Of a DNA stretch of 24,159 bases, positions 14,284 through 21,951 are shown piece by piece. Both the position numbers and the translations under genes were made by a program. The DNA lies in the IMG/VR virus record IMGVR_UViG_3300034190_001140, positions 1-24,159 of that record. One strand, given 5' to 3'. The notes under the pieces were generated by a model. It was not told where the DNA came from. It was given only the letters and a program-made list of their open reading frames with translations, and made no database searches. How positions within the stretch are numbered: the first letter of the stretch is position 1; every line of letters starts with the position of its first letter. This DNA is from a virus.

Positions 14284-14972
14284 TAATTGCTTATTCTTTG
14301 TGCTCCATAAAAGTAATCATTATATGGACTATGTTTTTCTTGGAAACTACCATTCCCACTTACAGATATTCTTACACCATCACTCTTAAATTGTGGCACA
14401 GAATGCCTTAATTGTGCCGGGAATATAAAGAAGTCACCTACTTTATTGGCAAAGTTTTGATTGATGACAGCATAGTTTTCAATTGTCATACCAACATTCT
14501 CACCATAAGAGAAGGTAATTGTACCTGGTGCAGGACCTCGTGTATCGTGGTTATCTCTTTCTTCTTCTAGTCCTGGTGGATTCTGTAAATAGATAACCCA
14601 ACTAAAATCACCTGCATGTATATGCTCTGGTTGATAATCACCTGGATGTTGATAATTAATCCATACGTTATCTATAATATATCCTCTTTTTTCTAATTCT
14701 GGATCAGCATGCCAACTTGCTCGCTGTTTTATATAATGTTCAAAGTTTAATCTCATGTGTTTACAAAACCATCTTTGGTCTTCTTCACTAAACTTCCACT
14801 CACCTTTTAAATCACCTGCTAAGTTCTTTTTCATATCAACCATATTCTGTGATTTATTCCCTATGGCTAATAAGTCTTTCACAAAGTTAGGGTCAACTCT
14901 ACCATGATGTAAATAAGGACCAAAATAGTATGTATTGTTATAATACAAGTGGTCTGGATAATCATTACTCAT
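14283..14972 (-). CDS. 2OG-Fe(II) oxygenase-like protein between gp47 and gp46
   Basis: A 229-residue oxygenase-fold protein with QPEHIHAGDFSWVIYLQNPPG (residues about 115-134; H117, H119, D122 as candidate metal ligands), FFIFPAQLRHSV with H190, and GVRISVSGN with R201. This resembles the TIGR02466-type putative 2OG-Fe(II) oxygenases of marine phages. The frame starts at a TTG (14978), but the ATG at 14972 is better spaced (9 nt) from a GGAGG ribosome site. It overlaps gp47 by 8 nt upstream and gp46 by TAATG downstream, so it is locked into the gp47-gp46 translational unit. The substrate is unknown. Confidence 0.8.
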   Translation of the reverse strand: MSNDYPDHLYYNNTYYFGPYLHHGRVDPNFVKDLLAIGNKSQNMVDMKKNLAGDLKGEWKFSEEDQRWFCKHMRLNFEHYIKQRASWHADPELEKRGYIIDNVWINYQHPGDYQPEHIHAGDFSWVIYLQNPPGLEEERDNHDTRGPAPGTITFSYGENVGMTIENYAVINQNFANKVGDFFIFPAQLRHSVPQFKSDGVRISVSGNGSFQEKHSPYNDYFYGAQRISN

Positions 14973-16011
14973 AATCAAATGCCTCCGTGTATAAACTTTT
15001 CATCAAGTTTTTTAATCTACCTTTATCTAAGGTAGTATCTGTTTGTTCTATATAGGTGTCCAGTAAAGTAGGTGTATCTTCACTTTGTTCCACTATATCG
15101 TCTGCCACACTCGTAGCGTCTAAGTCTGAATAGTCTTCTATTATCTTTAAGTCATAAGGTTTGGCCTTTTGATAGATGTTATCAACAAACTTATCAAACA
15201 TAAAGTAATCTGTTTTCTTTTCTACAATGAGTTTAATATATTTATGATTGCATGTATCATAATCAAAATTTGCATAGTTCGTTGTTTCATCATTGTAATA
15301 TATTTTAGAATGTATTGTCAAAGGGTTTCTTATGGCTTCTATTTCTCTTGTTTCTGTGTCCAGTACATGAAAGTGTTTAGGACAATTGTAATCTGACCAA
15401 GTCATTTCATATTGACTACCCAAATAGTATATATGGCCGTTGTCACTCTTTTTGTGAAAGTGACCAGATAATACTTTTTCATATCTACTGAATAATGATT
15501 GTTCTAAACCTGTATCACTTATATGACCATTGTGCATTTCAAAACCTTTGATTTCTAAATGACCTAGTACCATGTCAGCACTTTCTTGTTCTAACATCAT
15601 CTTCGTTTTATCATAGTTTTCAGGTGTTACCCAAGGTATCATTAACATGTTCATATCATCTATTGTCACCTTTGTTGGTTGACTATACACATGGTATTGA
15701 CTTAACAATTCTTGTGGTGCATTGACATTGTTTGTGTTCTTATAATAGGTGTCATGGTTACCTACAATGATATGTACATTATAGTCGTTTAATCTTTTGA
15801 CTATTCTTTCATTAAAATCTTGTAGTGTTTTAAAATTCACATACTTACGTCTATCTAACACGTCACCTAAATGTATGATTGTATCTATATTGTTTTGTTC
15901 TATATAAGGAAAAAACTGTTCTTCCCAAAACTTGTAGATATACTCATGGTAATTAGGATTATCATTTCTACAACCTAAATGGGTGTCGTTAATCAAGGCA
16001 ATTTTACCCAT
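14965..16011 (-). CDS. gp47: Recombination endonuclease subunit gp47 (Mre11/SbcD-like)
   Basis: A 348-residue calcineurin-like phosphoesterase, the nuclease partner of gp46. All metal-binding motifs are visible: NDTHLG (8-13), GDVLDRR (49-55), GNHD (84-87), GHLE (150-153) and GHFH (183-186). The length matches T4 gp47 (339). The ATG at 16011 has AAGGAG about 8 nt upstream and overlaps the halogenase stop by 8 nt. The C-terminal 80 residues are acidic with little motif content and would contact gp46. The complex acts on double-strand ends and feeds UvsX/UvsY-driven strand invasion. Confidence 0.96.
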   Translation of the reverse strand: MGKIALINDTHLGCRNDNPNYHEYIYKFWEEQFFPYIEQNNIDTIIHLGDVLDRRKYVNFKTLQDFNERIVKRLNDYNVHIIVGNHDTYYKNTNNVNAPQELLSQYHVYSQPTKVTIDDMNMLMIPWVTPENYDKTKMMLEQESADMVLGHLEIKGFEMHNGHISDTGLEQSLFSRYEKVLSGHFHKKSDNGHIYYLGSQYEMTWSDYNCPKHFHVLDTETREIEAIRNPLTIHSKIYYNDETTNYANFDYDTCNHKYIKLIVEKKTDYFMFDKFVDNIYQKAKPYDLKIIEDYSDLDATSVADDIVEQSEDTPTLLDTYIEQTDTTLDKGRLKNLMKSLYTEAFDYE

Positions 16012-17485
16012 GTATATTCTCCTTTAAAAATTTATATAATGTAAGTTCTTTTTTGGCATTATTTTTCCATCTATTCTTATTTGTATCAAATGTTGCCACA
16101 TATTTTTCATCTATTATATCTGTGTCTAGTTCATATTGTTTTGTTAATATATCTGTCATAGAGATAGGATCATAATTCATACCTGTGGCAATATAATGCA
16201 TACCACCATCTATTGTAAAATAATGGTCAATGTGTTTTACTTTCATTACTTTTTGCACTAGTTCTAACTCCGCAATACTTCTTTCTCTTACATCACGCCA
16301 ATATTGTGTATCGTCTCTATGTGATAAAGAATAATGCATCGCCACAAAGGCAACAAAGTTATCAAATATATCATTACATTCTAAATTGTGTGTATCTTTA
16401 TCAAACTGTGATACTTTGCCTCGTTCTAAATTCTTTACAAGTTTTAATAAAAATACATGTGTTTGAAGGAGACCTGTACTTTCTAAAGGTTCAATAAAAC
16501 CTGCAGCCAGTCCTATAGAGCATACATTCTTTTTCCACATATGTTTATGTCTACCTACTCTCATACCTGTTTTTTTATAATTTACATTCTTTGGTTTTCC
16601 CAAATAGTTATGAAAGTCTTCTAACGCTTGGTCATCATCAATATACTTACTTGAATAAACATAACCAGTACCAATCTTTTGCCATTGAGGTATATTCCAT
16701 ACCCAACCGTTTTCTATAGCGGTACAATTTGTATATGGTTCTAATTGTTTTTCTTTATCTGTATATTCTAATTTTGTTGACCATGCACTATCATTTGGTA
16801 AAATATGGTTCATGTGAATAAACTTACTATTTACTTCTTTCATTAACAAAGATTTAAAGCCTGTGCAATCTAAGTATAGGTCGGCAGTATGTTTATCGTT
16901 CAATGATATAATACCATGTTCATTTGTTTCTACGGTGTTTATATGTTCTTTTATATGTTTTACACCTCTTGGTAAACAATAATTCTCTTTTAGATATTTT
17001 GCAAAGAGTAAAGCGTCAAAATGATAAGCAGCGTCTTTGTGATAATCAAAACCATCAAAAGATTTTGCCATTTTGTTTGTATTCGCTAAGGCAATTTGTG
17101 GTGCCATACATTCAGCATAGTCAGATGTTTTACAATTCTGTAAATGTTTCTTTAAATACCATTTGTTTCGTGTATCATTAGAAATATAAGGTTCATAAGG
17201 TAAACCAAATGGGTAATGAAATTCTTCACCTTTTTTATAAAAGTCTGTAAACTTAATACTTAATTTATAGGAAGCACCTACATGAGGCATCCAGTCCTTA
17301 TCTTCTAGTTCTAAGAAAGATAACCAATCATTAATACTACCAATGGTACTTTCACCTACACCTACGGTGGGTGTATTAGGACTTTCTATTACGGTGATGT
17401 CTTTGTGAGGAAAGGCTTTGATAAGTGTTGCCGCTGACATCCAGCCTGCACTACCACCTCCTACAATTATAATCTTTTCTGTCAT
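16004..17485 (-). CDS. Flavin-dependent (tryptophan-type) halogenase
   Basis: A 493-residue FADH2-dependent halogenase. It has the FAD-binding GGGSAGW (9-15), the halogenase hallmark WVWNIP (261-266, WxWxIP), a Lys-rich ASYKLSIKF block (72-79) where the PrnA-type catalytic lysine is expected (K74 or K78), and EPLESTG (332-338) around the catalytic Glu. These enzymes make hypohalous acid at the flavin and pass it to the substrate via lysine. A related cyanophage enzyme, VirX1, has been shown to halogenate varied substrates in vitro with a preference for iodide. No flavin reductase gene is visible, so reduced flavin must come from the host. It overlaps gp55 (ATGA) and gp47 (8 nt). The natural substrate is unknown. 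Confidence 0.92.
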   Translation of the reverse strand: MTEKIIIVGGGSAGWMSAATLIKAFPHKDITVIESPNTPTVGVGESTIGSINDWLSFLELEDKDWMPHVGASYKLSIKFTDFYKKGEEFHYPFGLPYEPYISNDTRNKWYLKKHLQNCKTSDYAECMAPQIALANTNKMAKSFDGFDYHKDAAYHFDALLFAKYLKENYCLPRGVKHIKEHINTVETNEHGIISLNDKHTADLYLDCTGFKSLLMKEVNSKFIHMNHILPNDSAWSTKLEYTDKEKQLEPYTNCTAIENGWVWNIPQWQKIGTGYVYSSKYIDDDQALEDFHNYLGKPKNVNYKKTGMRVGRHKHMWKKNVCSIGLAAGFIEPLESTGLLQTHVFLLKLVKNLERGKVSQFDKDTHNLECNDIFDNFVAFVAMHYSLSHRDDTQYWRDVRERSIAELELVQKVMKVKHIDHYFTIDGGMHYIATGMNYDPISMTDILTKQYELDTDIIDEKYVATFDTNKNRWKNNAKKELTLYKFLKENIHG

Positions 17486-18039
17486 TGCATAAAGTATTCT
17501 AATTTCTTAGGTTCTTTCTTTCTTACCTTTTTCTCTTTTGGTTTTTCTGGTTCTGTTTCAATCATGTTCTTCTTTAAAAAGTCTGCATATTGATTTTGAT
17601 AATCACCATCATCACCGGCCTGTAAAACTAATTCATCTAGGCCTGATTTAAGAATAAGTTTCTGTTTGATTGTTGTTTGTTTCTTTTCTTTTTGTATTCT
17701 ACGAATAAAAGCGTAGTATATAATTTGTGTAAAGTAAGCAAAAGGATTGTTACTTTTTTCTGGATCAAAGTTTGATACATACTGTAGGCAATTCTCTATA
17801 CCATCAGATATCATATCTTCTTTGTATGTGTAGTTAATGAAGTTTGGTCTGTAAGATAGGTGATTGGCAATCTTTAAAAAACATTCACCTATGTAATCAC
17901 TTATAGGTGGTTGCCTTCTTCCTCTTTTCTCTGCAGCTAAACACTTCTTTTTGTATTCTTTCATTGCAACTAAAAAGTCCTTATTGGAAACATAATGTTC
18001 CTTTTTCTTAGGTGTTTTTAGTTTTACTGTTTCATTCAT
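17482..18039 (-). CDS. gp55: Late-transcription sigma factor gp55
   Basis: A 185-residue small sigma factor of the T4 gp55 type, which directs host RNA polymerase to TATAAATA late promoters, several of which occur in this window. The sigma region-2-like core is YKEDMISDGIENCLQYVSNF through FAYFTQIIYYAFIRRIQKEKK. N- and C-terminal tails are Lys-rich. The ATG at 18039 has AAAGGA about 9 nt upstream and a consensus sigma70 promoter (18068-18096), so the late sigma factor is itself an early product. It overlaps the halogenase start by ATGA and heads a long operon reaching to 10863. Confidence 0.93.
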   Translation of the reverse strand: MNETVKLKTPKKKEHYVSNKDFLVAMKEYKKKCLAAEKRGRRQPPISDYIGECFLKIANHLSYRPNFINYTYKEDMISDGIENCLQYVSNFDPEKSNNPFAYFTQIIYYAFIRRIQKEKKQTTIKQKLILKSGLDELVLQAGDDGDYQNQYADFLKKNMIETEPEKPKEKKVRKKEPKKLEYFMQ

Positions 18040-18067
18040 AATAAATTTCCTTTATTAAATTATATGT

Positions 18068-18096
18068 ATTATAACACATTTTTGATAAAAAGTAAA
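18068..18096 (-). promoter_or_regulatory. Early promoter for the gp55-halogenase-gp47-gp46 operon
   Basis: TTTACT (18096-18091), a 17-nt spacer and TATAAT (18073-18068) on the minus strand, with TGTGTTATAAT identical to the gp43 promoter's extended -10. About 25 nt of leader includes the gp55 ribosome site. Confidence 0.8.
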
Positions 18097-18123
18097 GCTT
18101 TAATAAATTAATTAAAAAAAGGC

Positions 18124-18152
18124 TTGACTTTATTGGTGGGTTAGTATATAAT
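18124..18152 (+). promoter_or_regulatory. Plus-strand sigma70-type promoter, opposite to all genes
   Basis: TTGACT (18124-18129), a 17-nt spacer and a perfect TATAAT (18147-18152). It is preceded by AAGGC, so it shares the GGCTTGAC core of the minus-strand promoters at 929, 3970 and 10857. Transcription would start near 18159 and run antisense to the Sm-like gene (stop at 18186). No plus-strand ORF of note follows. The rest of 18040-18185 holds the gp55 promoter and no gene. Confidence 0.65.
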
Positions 18153-18185
18153 AGGCGGTGTCCCTCCTTCAGATACAGGTATAGC

Positions 18186-18647
18186 TTAGTGTACTGTCTT
18201 CTTACCTTTTAGATGTTCAATCACATCAAAGTAGTCCTCATCACCAAGTTTATCAAGTAATCTGTTAAACTCGTCCTCACTAGGCATGGGTTTTAGTTTC
18301 TCCTGTGCAGGAATCTTTATATTCCCTAAACGTATATTATTATAGTAATCATTGATTTCTTTATTTGGCATGGCGATAGTCATTATATTATTTTTATGTA
18401 TAGAGAAGATTTTATCACTGGATTGCCACACCCAAGGTTTCATTGACATTCTTTCTTCCATATAGTATTGTGTAGGATCCATATCTAAATTATGTAATTC
18501 TATTTTATAAGGGTCAGATAAGCGTATAAAATCACTACCTTCCTGTACATACATGATACAGATAACCTGTTCACCTGTTGATAATTTTAACATTCTAGGT
18601 GTAGGTATTGTAACTGTCTTTGTTTTTATTTCTTTTTTATCTGTCAT
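18186..18647 (-). CDS. Putative Sm-like (LSm-type) small protein
   Basis: A 153-residue protein whose first part, MLKLSTGEQVICIMYV then FIRLSDPYKIELH (about 19-52), followed by MKPWVWQSSDKIFSIHKNNIMTI (about 69-91, in pieces), has the strand pattern of an Sm/LSm fold: a conserved L-x-(S/T)-G-E start, a five-strand spacing, and a final I-x-I strand. Similar proteins are common in marine T4-like phages. If correct it may bind RNA as a ring like Hfq, but no RNA-binding residue can be assigned by eye. The C-terminal 50 residues are acidic and probably helical. It overlaps uvsW by ATGA and ends the uvsY-uvsW series. A plus-strand promoter faces into its 3' end. Confidence 0.55.
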   Translation of the reverse strand: MTDKKEIKTKTVTIPTPRMLKLSTGEQVICIMYVQEGSDFIRLSDPYKIELHNLDMDPTQYYMEERMSMKPWVWQSSDKIFSIHKNNIMTIAMPNKEINDYYNNIRLGNIKIPAQEKLKPMPSEDEFNRLLDKLGDEDYFDVIEHLKGKKTVH

Positions 18648-20113
18648 ATAAGGTCCACATTAAAGATTTCATAGTCAAACTCTTGCTCACTATAGATATT
18701 TATCCTTTCTAGGAAATGGTTCATAGTAAAGTTCTTATAACTCTTATAGGTAAAATCATCAGATATATCATACAGCGTAGCAACGTCTTTATTACCACCA
18801 AGACGAAGACCCCTACCAATAGACTGGAGATTGCGAATTTTAGATTTAGAAGGACTAGCAAAAACAATGTTATGTAAATTGCGGATGTTAATACCGGTAC
18901 TGAACGTACCGTAGCTTGCAACGATAATAGCATTGTTCTCATTTTCTGTTATACTCCTGACTGTCTCTCTATCTTTTGTATCTGTACCACCATAAACAAA
19001 AAAGAGTTTTCGTGTGTGTGGGTCAATAGTATCACCAATCATTTGATGTAATATCTTACCATGTTTCTCTACATACTGAAATAATACCAAAGTATTACCA
19101 GTTTGTTTTTTTACTAAGTTACGAATAAACTTGTTTCTCTTTTCATGTGAAACTATAAAATCCATTTCTTCCTGGTACTTTAGACCTTTGACTTGAATAC
19201 AATCCTCTTTAGGATACTTCAACACAATACATTGTATCTTTAGGTCAGCAAGTTGTTTCCTGTCTATCAGCTCTCGTGTTGTCGTAACATGATGTACGGT
19301 GCCAAATAGACCTTCAAGTACAAGCTTGTGTGTCTTTGAATCATCTAAAGTACCAGTGGTACCTATTCTATATTTAGCGTTTATTAAAGCACCTAATATT
19401 TTCTGTAACTCTTTAGACTTAAATAAATGTGCTTCATCACCTATGACACAACCAAATTGGTCAAAGTATTTCTTATCAAAGGTGGCCAGTGATTGCCATG
19501 TAGAGACAACAACAGGTTTGCTTTCATCAATCTCATAACCATAATACTTTCGTTGTACATACTTCTCAGCGTCCCAACCATAATCAATAAAGTCTTTGTA
19601 CATTTGTTCTACCAAAGATGTGGTAGGTACAATTAATAAACACCTGTGACCTAAAACTTTCATCATTCTTATAATACAATAGATGATTAATGACTTACCT
19701 GAGGCAGTAGGTGATAGAAGTATTGTCTTTTTATTGTTCAATGCATGGGTCACCGCATTTAACTGATAATCTCTTATCTCTATGTCTTTTAACGATAATT
19801 TGTCTATAAACTTGGAAACATCATTGGTAGGAACGCCACCACCAATGGTTAAGGACTCGTCTAGTATGATTGTATGGCTGTTTTCCTTGCAAAAATGCTG
19901 TATATAAGGTAACAGTCCAGCATAAATTTTTCCTGTCGCCTTTGAAAAAAGACGTACTTTGCCGTCCCATCTTTTGGCACGGACTGATGGCATAAAACTG
20001 GCACCTGGTACAGGAAACGTAAAGAAGTCAGATAGAGACTGTAAGAGTCCTAAATCTTCACTTGTACATTTAATGTACGCTTCGTTAAATTTCGTTACGG
20101 CTAATTCGCTCAT
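18644..20113 (-). CDS. uvsW: UvsW RNA-DNA/recombination helicase
   Basis: A 489-residue superfamily 2 helicase close to T4 UvsW (about 500). Motifs are Walker A SPTASGKS (134-141), DEAH (226-229), TTGTL motif III-like (252-256) and motif VI QSIGRGLR (430-437). The N-terminal 100 residues form the UvsW DNA-binding domain (RAKRWDGKVRLF block). UvsW unwinds R-loops and branched intermediates, ending origin-dependent replication in favour of recombination-dependent initiation. The ATG at 20113 overlaps the upstream gene by 29 nt and the stop overlaps the Sm-like gene by 4 nt. Confidence 0.95.
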   Translation of the reverse strand: MSELAVTKFNEAYIKCTSEDLGLLQSLSDFFTFPVPGASFMPSVRAKRWDGKVRLFSKATGKIYAGLLPYIQHFCKENSHTIILDESLTIGGGVPTNDVSKFIDKLSLKDIEIRDYQLNAVTHALNNKKTILLSPTASGKSLIIYCIIRMMKVLGHRCLLIVPTTSLVEQMYKDFIDYGWDAEKYVQRKYYGYEIDESKPVVVSTWQSLATFDKKYFDQFGCVIGDEAHLFKSKELQKILGALINAKYRIGTTGTLDDSKTHKLVLEGLFGTVHHVTTTRELIDRKQLADLKIQCIVLKYPKEDCIQVKGLKYQEEMDFIVSHEKRNKFIRNLVKKQTGNTLVLFQYVEKHGKILHQMIGDTIDPHTRKLFFVYGGTDTKDRETVRSITENENNAIIVASYGTFSTGINIRNLHNIVFASPSKSKIRNLQSIGRGLRLGGNKDVATLYDISDDFTYKSYKNFTMNHFLERINIYSEQEFDYEIFNVDLI

Positions 20114-20906
20114 TGAGTTCTTCGTAAGAGATATTTTCCCAGTTCTTTCTGTCTGCTAATTCTTCTATAGGGTCACCAACATGGACAAACTTGTGGTCTT
20201 TGTCGTAGTGATTCAGTAATCTCTTTGTGTGCATTATCCAGTTATCTGGTACTATTGCTTGTGCATTTGTACCCACATAACCTTTTGTACCTTTGTACAC
20301 ATTGTTTACTGTTTTCTCTTTAGAGTAATAATCATAACCTAGTAGATATATAAGTTTATCTTTATCTGCCGCCATCTGTGCAATCAATATACCTGCATTT
20401 GTTTTCTCAGCTGCATATTTACCTAGACCCATTACTTTATCTTTTTTCTTTGTCCATGTAATGAGATAACCTTCTTGGTCTTCGCTGAGATATAACTTAA
20501 AGTCATCTTCGTTCCAGTCTTTTCGTTCATCTCTCATCTTTTTCATTACGTCTCTATTGTTTGCCCAACAAACAAAGAATTTTTTCTTCTCACCACGCCA
20601 TGCCCACTCATCAGTATATTCATGTGGGTCAATGTCTTGGCCAATAAACTTAGCCGCGGTTTCAGGATGAAATAGTTTTTCATACATGGTATGTGGATTT
20701 TTTTCCCATGTTTTTAAATATACAGGATGGTCAAAGGCATAACCACTACGATATATTTCGTGGCATATGTTATAGTCCATTGCCAGTAATATATCAGGTG
20801 TAAAATCTCTATACAGTCCGTTACAACCATATATCTTACCATATGGTCGTAGTGTTTCTAAATCAAAGTTCTTTCTGCTTTCGCCGTTACCTATACAAAA
20901 TATCAT
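20085..20906 (-). CDS. Unknown protein with Rossmann-like start, between uvsY and uvsW
   Basis: A 273-residue protein I cannot name. It begins FCIGNGESRKNFDLE (3-17), then YGCNGLYRDFTPDILLAMD: a short strand, a Gly-rich turn and a second strand ending in an acidic residue. This pattern recalls DUF115/MptE-like Rossmann proteins and some glycan-modifying enzymes of phages. A later LIYLLGYDYYS strand (about 195-205) fits the same fold. It is rich in Tyr, Trp and Lys and has no signal or membrane segment. It overlaps uvsY by TAATG and uvsW by 29 nt, so it is firmly part of the recombination operon, but function cannot be deduced. Confidence 0.75.
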   Translation of the reverse strand: MIFCIGNGESRKNFDLETLRPYGKIYGCNGLYRDFTPDILLAMDYNICHEIYRSGYAFDHPVYLKTWEKNPHTMYEKLFHPETAAKFIGQDIDPHEYTDEWAWRGEKKKFFVCWANNRDVMKKMRDERKDWNEDDFKLYLSEDQEGYLITWTKKKDKVMGLGKYAAEKTNAGILIAQMAADKDKLIYLLGYDYYSKEKTVNNVYKGTKGYVGTNAQAIVPDNWIMHTKRLLNHYDKDHKFVHVGDPIEELADRKNWENISYEELNERISRNEI

Positions 20907-21334
20907 TACATACTTCCTTCCGTAAATCTCTTCCAGTCAATGGCGTTCTTTATTTGAAAACCTCTGTTGTTGACTTGTTTCAATGTGTTCTCTAAATAAT
21001 GGCATACAGTTTTTAAATAAGAAACTTTTTGTTGTTGTTTAATAATTTCTTCGTCTGCTTCTATAAAAGTGCCTACGTCTTGTCGTAATACTTTCAGTTC
21101 AAAGTTTGTCTCTTTATATTCCTCTGGGTCTGCTTTACCTGTATAGAATACCCACTTTCTTTTATATAAAGAAGAATATTCGCTCTGTGCTTTTGTCAGC
21201 ATGAGACTATAGGTAGAGTAATGTTTGAGGTACTTGGCGTGTATGATTGGTGTATTTAAACTTTCTATATCAAGTTCAGTATCGTCAATCTTCAAATCTT
21301 TTTCAGCAGCCTGCTGTAATTCATCTAATGTCAT
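20906..21334 (-). CDS. uvsY: UvsY recombination mediator
   Basis: A 142-residue UvsY-family protein (T4 UvsY is 137). UvsY helps the UvsX recombinase displace gp32 from single-stranded DNA and nucleate filaments. The family block is SSLYKRKWVFYTGKADPEEYK (about 54-74) with the following LRQDVGTFIEAD segment. The remainder is helical and charged, as expected for the heptamer-forming protein. The ATG at 21334 has AGGA about 7 nt upstream. It lies in the same series as uvsW, and gp46/gp47 are nearby, so most of the recombination system is within 9 kb; UvsX is not in the window. Confidence 0.93.
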   Translation of the reverse strand: MTLDELQQAAEKDLKIDDTELDIESLNTPIIHAKYLKHYSTYSLMLTKAQSEYSSLYKRKWVFYTGKADPEEYKETNFELKVLRQDVGTFIEADEEIIKQQQKVSYLKTVCHYLENTLKQVNNRGFQIKNAIDWKRFTEGSM

Positions 21335-21362
21335 AATTTAATCCTAATAATATATATACGTC

Positions 21363-21938
21363 TTAAAAAGGCGTGGTATAACTGTGATACTTATAACCAA
21401 AGGTTACTGTCGCTTGTAAGTATTCTGTATCAGTTGCACCTTGATTGTAGTCTAAAGCACTTAATGATTTAGGGTAACAATCTACAAAACTTACCTCTAC
21501 TTTAGGTATGTTTCTATTTGACAAATGTATAAGTTTAGCGTCTGAATATATTGCACCATCAGGTGTGCTACCCTTTGTTGCATGTAATTGAGATAAAGGA
21601 AATCTATCTTTTCCCTCTGTTAATATATCTCTAAACTTATTATCACTATCTACTTGACCTAGACCTACCATCCAGTCATGTACTTTTCTATAATTAATGA
21701 GTTCATCATCTACAATAAATGTAATTGTTAAATCATCAAAGGTTATATCATTACCTGCAACCTTTAATTGTTGTAGTCTTGTAGGTTGGGTCATTTCTGT
21801 TAATGTAATACCAGGCACGTTTGCCGCCGTGGTATTGTACTCTACAGTAGGTAATTTGATTATCTGAAACTTAAATTTCGTAGGGTCAGCGTAATCTAAA
21901 GTAGTAGGTTGTTTCTCTGATAAACTTAAATCTGTCAT
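21363..21938 (-). CDS. Tail-tube-fold structural protein (gp19/gp54-like)
   Basis: A 191-residue protein with the strand pattern of T4-type tail-tube proteins: FKFQIIKLPTVEYNTTAANVPG near the N-terminus, a central LTITFIVDDELINYRKVHDWM (residues about 70-90), and a C-terminal VEVSFVDCYPKSLS plus LQATVTFGYKYHSY. The C-terminal part resembles T4 gp54 (ISFRMDSEACNYRAMQDW, then a CxPxS-type strand), the baseplate-tube junction, and also gp19. By genome position next to gp23 and uvsY a neck or tail-completion role is an alternative. The start is the ATG at 21938; no SD exists because a late promoter box lies only 5 nt upstream. It follows a hairpin that ends the BMP gene. Confidence 0.7.
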   Translation of the reverse strand: MTDLSLSEKQPTTLDYADPTKFKFQIIKLPTVEYNTTAANVPGITLTEMTQPTRLQQLKVAGNDITFDDLTITFIVDDELINYRKVHDWMVGLGQVDSDNKFRDILTEGKDRFPLSQLHATKGSTPDGAIYSDAKLIHLSNRNIPKVEVSFVDCYPKSLSALDYNQGATDTEYLQATVTFGYKYHSYTTPF

Positions 21939-21943
21939 ACTAC

Positions 21944-21951
21944 TATTTATA
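21944..21951 (-). promoter_or_regulatory. Late promoter box immediately before the tail-tube-fold gene
   Basis: A perfect TATAAATA on the minus strand ends 5 nt before the ATG. With T4 late spacing (box at -13 to -6), +1 would be the A of the ATG, a leaderless message. Its first base is shared with the hairpin arm at 21951. Confidence 0.65.

Noticed and set aside
18697-18704. GATAAATA inside the end of uvsW as a late promoter for the Sm-like gene
   Set aside because: It encodes part of the uvsW reading frame and differs at the first base; chance occurrence is likely in this AT-rich sequence.
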